From Chloroflexus sp. Y-396-1 (GTDB taxonomy: Bacteria; Chloroflexota; Chloroflexia; Chloroflexales; Chloroflexaceae), in contig NZ_KI911784.1 in NCBI RefSeq assembly GCF_000516515.1, positions 3,510,633 through 3,574,632 on the forward strand: a DNA stretch of 64,000 nt, in the 5' to 3' direction. The notes beneath the pieces were generated by a model, which saw only the letters and a list, made by a program, of their open reading frames with translations, did not search any database and had not been told where the DNA came from. Positions 1 through 8,212 of this stretch are shown one piece after another. Numbering within the stretch: position 1 is the stretch's first letter; every line of letters starts with the position of its first letter. The translations under genes were made by a program, and so were the position numbers.

Positions 1-230
1 TTGATGACGGGTGGACGTTCGGAAGCGCCAACGCTAGCGGTCGTGGGTAGAGCAGCGGGTGACGGATTGGTGGTCGGAGAGGGATTGCTGGCGGCTGGTC
101 GTGGAGTGCGGGTAGGTCGCGTCTCTTCGACGGTCGGTGAGGGTGAGGTGTTGCCGGTTGTTCCTCCACCACAGGCAGATAGCAAAACAATCAGGGTGGC
201 GCCGATGATGATCCTGGCAACTTTGATCAT
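1..230 (-). CDS. Putative lipoprotein, 3' end outside window
   Basis: The reading frame is open from an ATG at 228-230 to the window edge, so the C-terminus is missing. The first 20 residues form a lipoprotein signal peptide: a short basic start (MIKVAR), a hydrophobic core and the lipobox LLSAC, with the lipidated Cys at residue 20. After it come GGG and a low-complexity Thr/Pro/Ser-rich linker, typical of a spacer between a lipid anchor and an extracytoplasmic domain that lies outside the window. An AGGAG sequence precedes the start. The function of the missing domain cannot be judged. Overlapping frames on either strand look like shadows of this one. Confidence 0.75.
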   Translation of the reverse strand, partial: MIKVARIIIGATLIVLLSACGGGTTGNTSPSPTVEETRPTRTPRPAASNPSPTTNPSPAALPTTASVGASERPPVI

Positions 231-348
231 GATGATGACTCCTATTGTGTTTGTAGCTGATCGTCACAGGCGTGCGAGGCTGACGCCATCTACACTGTAC
301 CATTTGGGATAGCGTCTCGCAAAGAATATGAACATTTTGTCAGGTTTT

Positions 349-1389
349 TTAGGTGGTGTGTCCTGTAAAAGCGTTCCTAACGGCTGTCAGTAGTCGTTGG
401 GCAGTTTCGTCCCATCGCGGTAACGAAGCAGCCCTTTGTTGGGCCGCCTCGCTCAGATGCTGACGTAGGAGCGGATCTGCCATAACAGTGCGCAAGGCGT
501 GCACCAGCGCCTGTTCATCGTCAGGTGGTACCAGGATGCCACCGTTGCCAACCAGCGTCGGTACGGGGCCGACAGCACCGGCAATGACCGGTAATCCGCA
601 TGCCAGCGCTTCGGCAAAGACTAAGCCGTACCCTTCAAATCGCGATGGCAGGGCGAAGATGCTTGCACGAGCATAACGCTCGGCCAACTCGTTGTCGGGC
701 ACTACACCACGCACAATGACCGGTGTTGGGCAGTGTCGTATGGCATGCCAGATCTCTGTCGCGTAGGCTGGGTCGGCATCAGTTTCACCGATCAATTCGA
801 GGCGCCAGGTGTTAGACGCGATTTGACTCCAGGCTCGCACCAGGTGGGCTATGTTTTTGCGCGGTATCCACTGACCAACAGCAATGACCAGCATTTCACG
901 GGGTAGATTCGGCGGTATGTCGTTTCGCAAACGATCACAGCCGCCAGACACGACGTGAATGCAGGCCGGGTCGGCGCCTCGCTCAATTAGGGCCATCGCA
1001 CCTTCATCACTGACGGTAACCAGGACATCGGCGCGGAGCAAGGTTCGTTCCCATTGGTGTTCTTGCGGATCGTTGGCGCCTGCGAGCGTAGGTAGCTCGT
1101 GGATGAGGGCGACGATCGGTCGGTATGTGCGCCAGGTATCAATCCACGGTGCAACTACCGCACGGGCAAGTGCATCAATTATTAGAACATCGTAGCGACT
1201 CGGATCAATAAAGCGCTCCACCTGTGCCCTAGCCGCAAGTTGTCCGGCTACATCTGCTGGTCCCAGCACGATTTCATCGACCGGTTGACCCCAAGCGCGC
1301 CAGCGGCGAAAGACTTCACGGTGGTACAGATACCCACCAGTACGGCGATCAGGATTACCGACGGTGAGGAAGGCGAGGTTTAGTGTCAT
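349..1389 (-). CDS. Family 4 glycosyltransferase
   Basis: A protein of 346 residues with a GT-B fold. The N-terminal half has the acceptor-side pattern (NLAFLTVGNPDRRTGGYLYH). The C-terminal half has the nucleotide-sugar binding region: VIAVGQWIPRKNI near residue 170, then SRFEGYGLVFAEALACGLPV with the E-x7-E motif of GT4 retaining enzymes. The ATG at 1387-1389 is chosen because GGAGGG lies just upstream, overlapping the end of the PTPS-family gene four bases away; translation is probably coupled. It is the last gene of the pterin-type operon, so a pterin or another small molecule is a possible acceptor. The acceptor is inferred only from context; a cell-envelope glycosyltransferase is the alternative. 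Confidence 0.85.
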   Translation of the reverse strand: MTLNLAFLTVGNPDRRTGGYLYHREVFRRWRAWGQPVDEIVLGPADVAGQLAARAQVERFIDPSRYDVLIIDALARAVVAPWIDTWRTYRPIVALIHELPTLAGANDPQEHQWERTLLRADVLVTVSDEGAMALIERGADPACIHVVSGGCDRLRNDIPPNLPREMLVIAVGQWIPRKNIAHLVRAWSQIASNTWRLELIGETDADPAYATEIWHAIRHCPTPVIVRGVVPDNELAERYARASIFALPSRFEGYGLVFAEALACGLPVIAGAVGPVPTLVGNGGILVPPDDEQALVHALRTVMADPLLRQHLSEAAQQRAASLPRWDETAQRLLTAVRNAFTGHTT

Positions 1390-1393
1390 ACCC

Positions 1394-1774
1394 CTATCCC
1401 TCCAGCGCGGCACTGTAACTAGCAAACGCCTGTGGGTTTTCCCAGATACGCACCGTTAATGTCTGCAAGCCAACACCACGGACTGCGGACGCAATCCGTT
1501 CCCAGCAGTATCGAGCCACATTTTCGGCAGTGGTGTTCATGTGTTGCAGACCTTCAACGGTACTCAGATCACGGTAGTGGAGATCGGCGACGATTGCGTT
1601 GACTGCATCTTGCAAGCGCGTGATGTCAAACAGTGTTCCATCGGGATGCAGATGATGTCCGGCGACAATCGCTTCAATGCGATAGGTGTGGCCATGCATC
1701 CGAGTAGCCGGGCCAAAGTTGCCTTCTAACCGGTGAGCTGCCTCAAATTGGGCAGATATGCCGATCTCGTACAT
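1394..1774 (-). CDS. 6-pyruvoyl-tetrahydropterin synthase / QueD family protein with altered active site
   Basis: At 126 residues this is the normal length for the T-fold PTPS/QueD (COG0720) family, which acts on dihydroneopterin triphosphate. The three zinc histidines are present: H14 in FEAAHR and H27 and H29 in MHGHTY. The position four residues before HGH, a catalytic Cys in QueD and PTPS, is Ala here (ATRMHGH). The LDHHYLN segment of E. coli QueD corresponds to ADLHYRD, so the catalytic His appears to be Leu. A Glu remains near the C-terminus (IWENP). AAAGGAG stands at good spacing before the ATG. Family membership is clear, but substrate and reaction are not; it may not be a true QueD. 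Confidence 0.8.
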   Translation of the reverse strand: MYEIGISAQFEAAHRLEGNFGPATRMHGHTYRIEAIVAGHHLHPDGTLFDITRLQDAVNAIVADLHYRDLSTVEGLQHMNTTAENVARYCWERIASAVRGVGLQTLTVRIWENPQAFASYSAALEG

Positions 1775-1821
1775 AGTAATCTCCTTTCAGGATATAGTTC
1801 TCAGCCGGAACAGGCCCTCGC

Positions 1822-2865
1822 TTACGAATGCGGTTGGTGTAGATGTTCCGCCGGTGATAGCGACTCATACCGGAGCATCACCTGCACTAGACCTGCTGGG
1901 GCCTGATCGATCAAGGTGTACGCTGCCTTTGCCTCAGTGAACGGAAACTGATGACTGATGAGTTCGATTAAACGCAACTGCGGCAGGAGATCAATGACCG
2001 TGCGACTACGACGATGATAGTCCCAGCGCGGATACGTTTCAGGGGCTAGCCTTCCAACCTGTGAGGAACGCAACCGTACCCGACCACGATGAAAGTGTTC
2101 GCCCAGCATAAGCGTGACCGGTTTCTGGCCGTACCACGACGCAACCACGACCAACCCCTCAACGGCGGTTAGCTCTATTGCCTGTTGCAAGGCAGCCGGT
2201 GAACCACTGACTTCAATCACAATATCTGCGCCCCGACCGTCGGTAAGGTCGGCGATAGTTGTGCGATCAGCGTAGGCGAGGGTCAGAACGCCGAATCGCT
2301 CTGCCAATGCGCGGCGGGTGTTGTCGGGTTCGACGGCGATGACGCGGGCGCCGGCGCGTTGTAAGAGTTGCGTGACCAGTAACCCAACGACACCTTGCCC
2401 CAGTACGACAACTGTTTCGCCCAGTCGGGGAGCCGCATCGTGGCAAATGGTGAGCGCAGTTTCGACGTTGGCGTAGAATCCACCCGCTTCTGGTGGGAGA
2501 GAGGTAGGTAGTTGTTTGACCAGATGAGCAGGGATAGTAAATATTGTTTGATGCGGATGCAGGGCAACAACCGGATCACCGATCTGAAGATGCTCAACCT
2601 CTGGCCCAACATCGATTACATTGCCAACGATAGCGTAACCGTATTTGATCGGAAACGCAAAGCTACCCCGCAGCGTTGGCAGATCGAGTGCAAGCGTTGG
2701 TTCGACCTCACCGCGATAGACGAGCCGTTCGGTACCGTGGCTGATGAACGAAGCAATGGCGGCAATGCGTACCTCGCCGGCTGTAGGTGGTGGTACAGTT
2801 TCCTCACGAATGCTGACAGTCTGCGGTGCTGTAAACCAGATGGCCTGGGCAGTGAGTGGTCTCAT
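1822..2865 (-). CDS. MDR-superfamily oxidoreductase lacking the zinc motif
   Basis: This is a 347-residue medium-chain dehydrogenase/reductase. It has an N-terminal GroES-like domain (SFISHGTERLVYRGE) and a Rossmann domain with VVVLGQGVVGLLVTQLLQRAG near residue 155 and an acidic residue after beta-2 (VIAVEPDN), which suggests NAD(H). The GHE zinc motif and the four-Cys structural zinc site of alcohol dehydrogenases are absent; the equivalent region reads IKYGYAIVGNV. It probably works as a zinc-independent reductase. Its place between FolB/RibD-type and PTPS-type genes suggests a side-chain carbonyl reduction on a pterin. The GGAGG upstream is about 16 bases from the ATG, unusually far. BchC was considered, but the context does not support it. 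Confidence 0.75.
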   Translation of the reverse strand: MRPLTAQAIWFTAPQTVSIREETVPPPTAGEVRIAAIASFISHGTERLVYRGEVEPTLALDLPTLRGSFAFPIKYGYAIVGNVIDVGPEVEHLQIGDPVVALHPHQTIFTIPAHLVKQLPTSLPPEAGGFYANVETALTICHDAAPRLGETVVVLGQGVVGLLVTQLLQRAGARVIAVEPDNTRRALAERFGVLTLAYADRTTIADLTDGRGADIVIEVSGSPAALQQAIELTAVEGLVVVASWYGQKPVTLMLGEHFHRGRVRLRSSQVGRLAPETYPRWDYHRRSRTVIDLLPQLRLIELISHQFPFTEAKAAYTLIDQAPAGLVQVMLRYESLSPAEHLHQPHS

Positions 2866-2890
2866 AGTGATCGGTCGTCTGCCTCCTTAA

Positions 2891-3562
2891 TCATTTCGTA
2901 CTCTCATACACCAGTTCCCCTTCGAGCACAACATCAACTCCGCACGGTGTCCAGGTTGGATTGGCGAATTTCAGTGCCTGACTCAGCGTCGGAATACCCA
3001 GATCACCAATCGCCGTTGGCCCGCTGCCGAGAATTAACGGTGCAATCGTGATTGCTACGGCATCAACCAGTTTTGCACGTAACAGACTGGTGATGACCCG
3101 TGATCCACCTTCGACCATAACTGTAGCAATGCCACGTTCACTTAGGGCGGCAAGGAGTGCAGCCAGATCGACTCCACCTCCAGCAGCCTCTGGAAGTGTC
3201 AGAATGGTTGCTCCGCAGGCCTGTAACTCGGCGCGTCGTTCATCCGTTGCGGCTGCGGTACAGGCCAGTACTGTACCGTGTGCCGCGCCATCACGAATGA
3301 CAGCCGCATGAAGCGGTGTGCGCAGATGGGTATCAACAATAACCCGTAACGGATCAGGCCCCTTCACCAGGCGCGTGGTCAGACGTGGATTATCGCGCAG
3401 CACCGTGCCAATGCCGACCATAATCGCATCACTATTTGCCCGCAGATAATGACAAAAGCGCAGTGACTCTGATCCGCTAATCCACTGTGAGCTACCATCG
3501 ACGGCGGCAACCCGTCCGTCAAGTGTTTGAGCAAAACATAGCGTAACTCGAGGACGCATCAT
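2891..3562 (-). CDS. RibD C-terminal-type (dihydrofolate reductase fold) reductase
   Basis: A stand-alone reductase domain of 223 residues, of the type found at the C-terminus of RibD. It begins RPRVTLCFAQTLDGRVAA and continues with SDAIMVGIGTVLRDNPRLT and MVEGGSRVITSLL, the nucleotide-binding and substrate motifs of the family. There is no deaminase domain. Family members reduce a diaminopyrimidine ribitol precursor or, in some lineages, pterins with NAD(P)H. Its start overlaps the folB stop at 3559-3562 (ATGA), so the two are translationally coupled. That coupling favours a pterin or folate substrate over riboflavin. The substrate assignment is inference. Confidence 0.8.
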   Translation of the reverse strand: MMRPRVTLCFAQTLDGRVAAVDGSSQWISGSESLRFCHYLRANSDAIMVGIGTVLRDNPRLTTRLVKGPDPLRVIVDTHLRTPLHAAVIRDGAAHGTVLACTAAATDERRAELQACGATILTLPEAAGGGVDLAALLAALSERGIATVMVEGGSRVITSLLRAKLVDAVAITIAPLILGSGPTAIGDLGIPTLSQALKFANPTWTPCGVDVVLEGELVYESTK

Positions 3563-3942
3563 CTTCGGCGCACGATTTCTACAACTGAACCGGCGAGGAT
3601 GGTCTCACCTAACCGTACTCCGGGCTTTGTTACCCGGACAGCCACTGCCACAATCGACGGATGATCTTGCAGAATGGCTGTGGCGATCCGTTCGGCAACT
3701 GCTTCGGTGAGTTTAAGCGGTGGGCCGCAAACAATGTCGCGAACGCGATCATGGATCTGACTGTAATCAACCGTCTGGCTTAATTCGTCGTTCAGCCCTG
3801 CCTCTCGCAGATCGAGCTGTACCGCAACATCCACGACAAATCGCTGACCGAGCCGGTTTTCCTCTGGACGTGTGCCATGGTACCCGATAAATTGCATACC
3901 ACTTAAAATAATGCGGTCATGTCCGATTCCCCAATCATGCAT
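3559..3942 (-). CDS. folB: Dihydroneopterin aldolase
   Basis: The 127-residue product is a T-fold FolB: it starts GHDRIILSGMQFIGYHGTRPEE and contains RFVVDVAVQLDLREA and TVDYSQIHDRVRDIV, the usual signature blocks. FolB cleaves or epimerises 7,8-dihydroneopterin, giving 6-hydroxymethyl-dihydropterin for folate or dihydromonapterin. An AAAGGA stands before the ATG at 3940-3942. The start lies inside the last codons of the methyltransferase gene and the stop overlaps the reductase start, so it is embedded in a single operon. Confidence 0.88.
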   Translation of the reverse strand: MHDWGIGHDRIILSGMQFIGYHGTRPEENRLGQRFVVDVAVQLDLREAGLNDELSQTVDYSQIHDRVRDIVCGPPLKLTEAVAERIATAILQDHPSIVAVAVRVTKPGVRLGETILAGSVVEIVRRR

Positions 3943-4798
3943 AAGTAGTGTCCTTTTCTACGGCCAGACCGTACATCAGCGGGATATTCGGTATGTCGGC
4001 AGGGGGAAACATACGGCGCCCGGCTTGGGCTACCATCCGGGTAAATGGTCGCTCGCCGTTGACATAACAGTACTCGTGTAGTGCGCGTAGGCGTAATCCA
4101 GCCTGTGCAAACGCCGTAACGACTTCTCCTACTCCCCATCGGTAGAGGATGCACGGTTCCGGGTTGACAAAATCGCTCATGCCGGGCACAAATCCCGATG
4201 GCGACAGCCCACCTTCGGCGGCGCCAACATAATCCCCTACTCCCGGCAGGGTCAACGCCTGACCGTACTGCGGATAATCGTAAGCCAGTTGCCAGTCAGT
4301 GGTGAACATGTTTGAAACCGGATGAAACTCCATTAACACAAAGCGCCCACCAGGAGTAAGCAGCGCCGCAACACCGTTGGCAAACGCAGCGAGGTCGCGT
4401 AGCCAGCAGATGACCCCGTAACCTGCGTAGATGCGCTCAAATTGCAGGTTCGCTGCGGTCGCGTTGGCCAGATATTCGTAGACATCGGCTTGAACAAAGG
4501 TGGCCGGGATACCACTGGCAGCACTTAATGTTCGTGCGTGAGTAATAGCTGCATCGCTGAGGTCAACCCCGGTCACGATTGCCCCCTGCGCTGCCAGCGA
4601 GAGGCTATCGGCGCCGGTATTGCAGAGCAGGTGTAGCAATCGACAGCCACGCACATCGCCGAGCAGTGCGACTTCTTCTGGAAACAGGGTCGATCCCCCA
4701 TTGCGTAGAAACGTGGCTTCATCGGCGCGGTGACTGCTATGCACCGGTACGACAGCGTTCCAGGAACGACGATTCTGTTCGGTAATTGGGTCTAGCAT
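3935..4798 (-). CDS. Class I SAM-dependent methyltransferase
   Basis: The protein has 287 residues. The Rossmann SAM site is GCRLLHLLCNTGADSLSLA (motif I with a Cys-Asn variant), followed by the acidic VTGVDLS and later VFLMEFHP-type strands (RFVLMEFHPVSN). The ATG at 4796-4798 begins MLDPITEQNRRSWNAVVP, a common start for this family; it lies four bases after the NYN stop and has no clear Shine-Dalgarno, so coupling is likely. The substrate is unknown. Its 3' end overlaps folB by eight bases, so it is co-transcribed with the pterin genes and could act on a pterin, but nothing in the sequence proves it. Confidence 0.8.
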   Translation of the reverse strand: MLDPITEQNRRSWNAVVPVHSSHRADEATFLRNGGSTLFPEEVALLGDVRGCRLLHLLCNTGADSLSLAAQGAIVTGVDLSDAAITHARTLSAASGIPATFVQADVYEYLANATAANLQFERIYAGYGVICWLRDLAAFANGVAALLTPGGRFVLMEFHPVSNMFTTDWQLAYDYPQYGQALTLPGVGDYVGAAEGGLSPSGFVPGMSDFVNPEPCILYRWGVGEVVTAFAQAGLRLRALHEYCYVNGERPFTRMVAQAGRRMFPPADIPNIPLMYGLAVEKDTTYA

Positions 4799-4802
4799 AG
4801 CG

Positions 4803-5297
4803 TTAGTAGTAGAGCGTATCTTCGTCCTCATCGACTCCAAAGAAGCGGAGCCACTCTTCGATCTCTGCTTTACTAAGAGGGCGGTCGCCACGCTTATCAC
4901 GAGCATTCACCCGAGGCTGATCAAGCATCTGTAAGCGATGGGCAAACTCTTGGGCTGACATCACTCGGATGCCACGAGCCTGCGCTTCACCGACAACTGC
5001 CCGATCTGATGAAACCACCAGCCACTCTTCACGGCGACGAATGGCGCGAATCTGACGAATCAATTCCTGGTCAGCATTTTGCGGCGGTTTGACAAACCGT
5101 GTCTCAACCCCGTAGCCGTTGAGATTCTGCGGATGACCGTACACGCCTCCATCAAACACAACTACAATTCTGCGACCACGTTTTTTGGCTGCATAGCGAC
5201 GTAGCTTTGCAACCAGTTTTGCTTCATCATCCGGATCGCTGAGGTTGATGTCGGTCATTTGGCCAATCAAATTGTGACCGTCGATTAAAATAGGCAT
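4803..5297 (-). CDS. NYN (YacP-like) RNase-domain protein
   Basis: Small 164-residue PIN/NYN-fold protein. Acidic residues at the expected places are D7 in ILIDGHNLIG, D49 in VVVFDGG, and the SSDRAVVGEA motif with a further Asp. Members of the YacP/Rae1 group are ribosome-associated endoribonucleases; here the function is predicted by fold only. The C-terminus is acidic (GVDEDEDTLYY). A TATAAT box lies six bases upstream of the ATG, so the transcript is probably leaderless (see the promoter entry). It is the first gene of the operon that continues into the methyltransferase and pterin genes. Confidence 0.8.
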   Translation of the reverse strand: MPILIDGHNLIGQMTDINLSDPDDEAKLVAKLRRYAAKKRGRRIVVVFDGGVYGHPQNLNGYGVETRFVKPPQNADQELIRQIRAIRRREEWLVVSSDRAVVGEAQARGIRVMSAQEFAHRLQMLDQPRVNARDKRGDRPLSKAEIEEWLRFFGVDEDEDTLYY

Positions 5298-5303
5298 GCG
5301 CTG

Positions 5304-5331
5304 ATTATATCCTCAAGAATGGTGTTCGCAA
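5304..5331 (-). promoter_or_regulatory. Promoter of the NYN-pterin operon, leaderless start
   Basis: On the minus strand, -35 TTGCGA (5326-5331) and -10 TATAAT (5304-5309) are separated by 16 bases. Only six bases lie between the -10 box and the ATG at 5297, so transcription should begin at or next to the start codon. No Shine-Dalgarno is present. Confidence 0.6.
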
Positions 5332-5678
5332 AAACACTCATACTGGTATTCTAGCCTAAGTTGCTCTTATGAGAGCATTGAAAATAGGATGGAATTCCGT
5401 TCTGACTCACAGAAATCCTGGCGTGAAAGCCTATCTGCTGGAGCATCGTCATCAGTGCTTTTTGAGGTTTCCGGATTCTTTTGGTTCTTATCATACGGTA
5501 GAAAAGAAAACCGTTGCCCTGCTGCATAAGCACATTGGCGCTCTCAACCTTACCGGTGCCGTGACTAGATACTGGACGAGCATGCGTTTTCTGGTATGGG
5601 TCTCTGCCGTGCTGTTTGCCATGGCGCATTTGCAACTCTCGCCGTGATCGCAACGTCGGATGTGATGAAAGGGAAACA
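5332..5678. other. Intergenic spacer between divergent units
   Basis: This region separates the minus-strand NYN gene from the plus-strand DUF4097 gene. Open frames exist on both strands, but none has a convincing start site, recognisable domain or codon pattern like its neighbours. Nothing else was recognised apart from the minus-strand promoter to its left. Confidence 0.4.
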
Positions 5679-6779
5679 ATGAAAGATGAGCAGGAAAAAC
5701 CGATGAAACAAACTGATCTACCATCACAACCAGAGTCTCTGCCCGGCCACCTCCTACGGAGACGGTTACTCGGTATCATTCTTATTCTAGGTGGTCTTGG
5801 CTGGTTCCTTTTTGAGCTGGTGAGTCGCGGTACGATTGCTGGAATCAATCTTAATCTCGCCAGCACTGGTATTGCCGAGAGCATATCTACCCAACGTTTT
5901 GCGGTGAGTCGGGTTGAAGTGACAGGTATCAACGATCAGGTGATCTTATCTGGTACCACCGGTGAAGAAGTGATCTTGAGTGGCGAGCGACATGGTTTCG
6001 GTTGGGCGACGCAGGCTGCGGCTGCAGCGGCAACACAGGTGACCATCGAGGTTGAACAGCGTGGTGATACTCTATACGTGCATGTGCGTCATCAGCCTCA
6101 GATAATGTGGCATTTCGGTCGTGATCCGTATGCTCGTCTGGAATTGGCGCTCCCACCCGGTGTGACCTTTTACGTCGGGCTGGTATCGGGCGATGTGACG
6201 TTACGACAGGTTGTGTCGAACGGTGACATTACGACGATCAGCGGTGATGTGGTTGCCAGTGACACGAACGGCCAGTTGACTATCGAGACGACGAGCGGTG
6301 ATATTGAGTTGCGTAACCACGATGGTTCACTGCGCGTTGTGACGGTAAGTGGCGATCTGGAAGCGGTTGGGCAATTTACCGACGTGCGCGTAGAAACAAC
6401 CGAGGGTGATGTGGCGCTGCGTGGGAAGTATAGCACTGCACGCATCATCACGATCTCCGGCAATGTCACTATCGAGGCCGAGGGAGCGAATCAGATAAGT
6501 GTTGAAACAACCAGCGGTAACATCCGTTTCACCGGTCAACTGGCAAGTGAACAGCAAGAGATGGTAACTATCTCTGGCGATGTTGAACTTATCCTCAACA
6601 AACCACTTGATGCCCGGATAAATGTTACAACCGTGAGTGGGCGGATCAGTCTACCGGCCCAATTCGCCGATCAACAGGCTAGCGCACGCTCGCTAACGGA
6701 AACCTTTGGTCAAGGACAAACGATGCTGAAGGTGGAGACAACATCGGGCGACATTTCCCTCCGTTTGCGCGAGGAATGA
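5679..6779 (+). CDS. Membrane-anchored DUF4097 beta-repeat protein
   Basis: The product has 366 residues. After a charged cytoplasmic start comes one membrane segment (LLGIILILGGLGWFLFELV, about residues 30-50). The rest is a right-handed beta-helix type array of SGDV/SGDI repeats (VSGDVTLRQV, TISGDVVASD, TTSGDIELRN, TVSGDLEAVG, and so on), characteristic of the DUF4097 family. Members are common in Chloroflexi and Firmicutes, and their function is unknown. The ATG at 5679 follows GAAAGGG; a second ATG at 5703 has an equally acceptable GAGCAGGA and would remove eight residues. It appears to be monocistronic. Confidence 0.8.
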   Translation: MKDEQEKPMKQTDLPSQPESLPGHLLRRRLLGIILILGGLGWFLFELVSRGTIAGINLNLASTGIAESISTQRFAVSRVEVTGINDQVILSGTTGEEVILSGERHGFGWATQAAAAAATQVTIEVEQRGDTLYVHVRHQPQIMWHFGRDPYARLELALPPGVTFYVGLVSGDVTLRQVVSNGDITTISGDVVASDTNGQLTIETTSGDIELRNHDGSLRVVTVSGDLEAVGQFTDVRVETTEGDVALRGKYSTARIITISGNVTIEAEGANQISVETTSGNIRFTGQLASEQQEMVTISGDVELILNKPLDARINVTTVSGRISLPAQFADQQASARSLTETFGQGQTMLKVETTSGDISLRLREE

Positions 6780-6807
6780 TTTGGAAAAATCTGTGCAAAA
6801 TATTTGC

Positions 6808-6842
6808 AAACGTGGTATGCTGATATTATGCAAACCACGTTT
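6808..6842. promoter_or_regulatory. Inverted repeat, possible operator upstream of alpha/beta hydrolase
   Basis: Perfect 9-base arms AAACGTGGT (6808-6816) and ACCACGTTT (6834-6842) are separated by 17 bases, 37 bases before the next ATG. A TATTAT box (6824-6829) lies inside the loop. The spacing suits a dimeric regulator better than a terminator, because no T-run follows. A regulatory role is inferred. Confidence 0.4.
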
Positions 6843-6879
6843 ACTGTTTCTAATAGTTTATGCAAGCGAAGGATAGATC

Positions 6880-7767
6880 ATGGTCATGCAAGCCGAGACT
6901 GATACAGTGCGGAAGTTTGAAATCCGCGAAGAATACCACAGAGGGCCTGACGGCCTCATGCGGGTCTGGAAATCATCACCAGTTCATGGGCTACCGGTGC
7001 TCTTAATCCACGGTTATGGTGCTCTGATAGAGCACTGGCGTCCGGTGATGCGGCCAATCGCCGGTGAGCATACCCTTTATGCCATCGACCTCTACTATTT
7101 TGGCTACTCTGCTCGCCCATCGGGACGGCCAAGTCGTGAACGTTGGGCAGCGCAGGCAGCCGCCTTTATTCGTGACGTTATTGGTCAGCCAGCAGTGGTA
7201 ATCGGGCACTCGATGGGAGGCGTGGTTAGTGCACAACTGGCTCGTGCCTATCCCGAACTAGTTCAGGCTCTGGTTTTAGTGAATAGTTCAGGCGCCCAAT
7301 TACAGGCACGTCCGTTGAGTGCCTTTGATCGGCTGATGCTCGACGCGATTGGCTCACCGTTTGTTGGTGAGGCACTGGCTGGCGTGTTCGGGAATCGATG
7401 GGGGGTACGGCAAGGGCTGCTATCGGCGTACCATCGCAAGGAATGTGTTACACCTGAGTTAGTAGAAACATTCAGCGGCCCACTACGACGTTATGGAGCA
7501 GGATCGTACCTAAAAGTTAGTCGCGAGTTTACCAATCTGGTGCTTGATCTGAAGCCAGGTGAGATTCGGCAGCCCACTTTGCTCATTTGGGGCGCCGAAG
7601 ATCGCTCGATCCCACCGGCTCATGCTGAGATCATCAGGCAGCGCATGATCCCGCACGCTGAGATCAAGATCATTCCCGACAGCGGTCACTGCCCCTTCGA
7701 TGAAACGCCCAAAGCCTTTCTTGATATTCTCCTACCCTGGTTACGACAGGTAAGTGCACAGAGCTAA
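6880..7767 (+). CDS. Alpha/beta hydrolase
   Basis: A 295-residue alpha/beta-hydrolase fold protein. It has the oxyanion strand VLLIHGYGALIEHW (about residue 40), the nucleophile elbow GHSMGG (about residue 108), the acid in WGAEDRSIP and the catalytic His in DSGHCPFDE, so the full triad is present. There is no signal peptide. AAGGAT precedes the ATG at 6880; a second Met two codons on is possible. Close relatives include haloalkane dehalogenase-like and epoxide hydrolase-like enzymes, so the substrate cannot be named. Confidence 0.82.
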   Translation: MVMQAETDTVRKFEIREEYHRGPDGLMRVWKSSPVHGLPVLLIHGYGALIEHWRPVMRPIAGEHTLYAIDLYYFGYSARPSGRPSRERWAAQAAAFIRDVIGQPAVVIGHSMGGVVSAQLARAYPELVQALVLVNSSGAQLQARPLSAFDRLMLDAIGSPFVGEALAGVFGNRWGVRQGLLSAYHRKECVTPELVETFSGPLRRYGAGSYLKVSREFTNLVLDLKPGEIRQPTLLIWGAEDRSIPPAHAEIIRQRMIPHAEIKIIPDSGHCPFDETPKAFLDILLPWLRQVSAQS

Positions 7768-7828
7768 ATCCGTTCAAGGTTTTCAATTTCTGGGCGTATG
7801 CGATGGCCGATTCTGCTTACCTGGGAGC

Positions 7829-7845
7829 GCGGGCCTCTGGCCCGC
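7829..7845. repeat. Hairpin repeat GCGGGCC-NNN-GGCCCGC, copy 1
   Basis: Perfect 7-base stem with loop TCT, 61 bases after the hydrolase stop. Three further copies with other loops occur at 21169-21185, 46536-46552 and 52560-52576. It may act as a terminator hairpin, although no T-run follows here. Confidence 0.5.
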
Positions 7846-7914
7846 ATCCTATAGGAGCCTTCCGAATAATCGCCTCACGCTCCAGCGGATAAAACTCGTC
7901 GATGGATGGAATAC

Positions 7915-8212
7915 AATTCCCACAGCTTGGGAGAGGAGGGGGTTGGGGGGAGGTGAGGGCGGCCCTCACCCCCGACCCCGCTCCCGCGCTGCGGGCGGCC
8001 CTCACCCCCGGCCCCTCTCCCGCACTGCGGGAGAGGGGTGAGCTGGTTCGTAAACGCGGTAGCGTTGAAGGATGCAGAATTGCCCCTGCTCCGCTCATCC
8101 CCCCCCTCCTCTCCCACAGCGTGGGAGAGGAGGGGGATAGGGGGGAGGTGAGGGCCACCTGGCGCTGTCATAGTCGCGACTCATCAAAAGCCCAGGTTTT
8201 TGATCAGGCTCT
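7915..8212. repeat. GC-rich composite repeat element, copy A (right end intact)
   Basis: The region holds nested hairpins of the type CTCCC-GCACTGC-GGGAG and CTCCCACAGCGTGGGAG within runs like CCCTCACCCCC. It closes with the terminal sequence AGGTTTTTGATCAGGCTCT (8194-8212). The last ~45 bases resemble the right end of copy C at 20.9 kb. A matching left terminus was not found, so this copy looks truncated. The frames read through it are repeat artefacts. Confidence 0.6.

Noticed and set aside
1822-2865. BchC (bacteriochlorophyllide dehydrogenase) for the MDR gene
   Set aside because: Only the general MDR fold matches; neighbours are pterin genes rather than bch genes.
5351-5932. A 193-codon minus-strand frame overlapping the start of the DUF4097 gene
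   Set aside because: It has no recognisable domain and no ribosome site, and lies opposite a well-supported gene.
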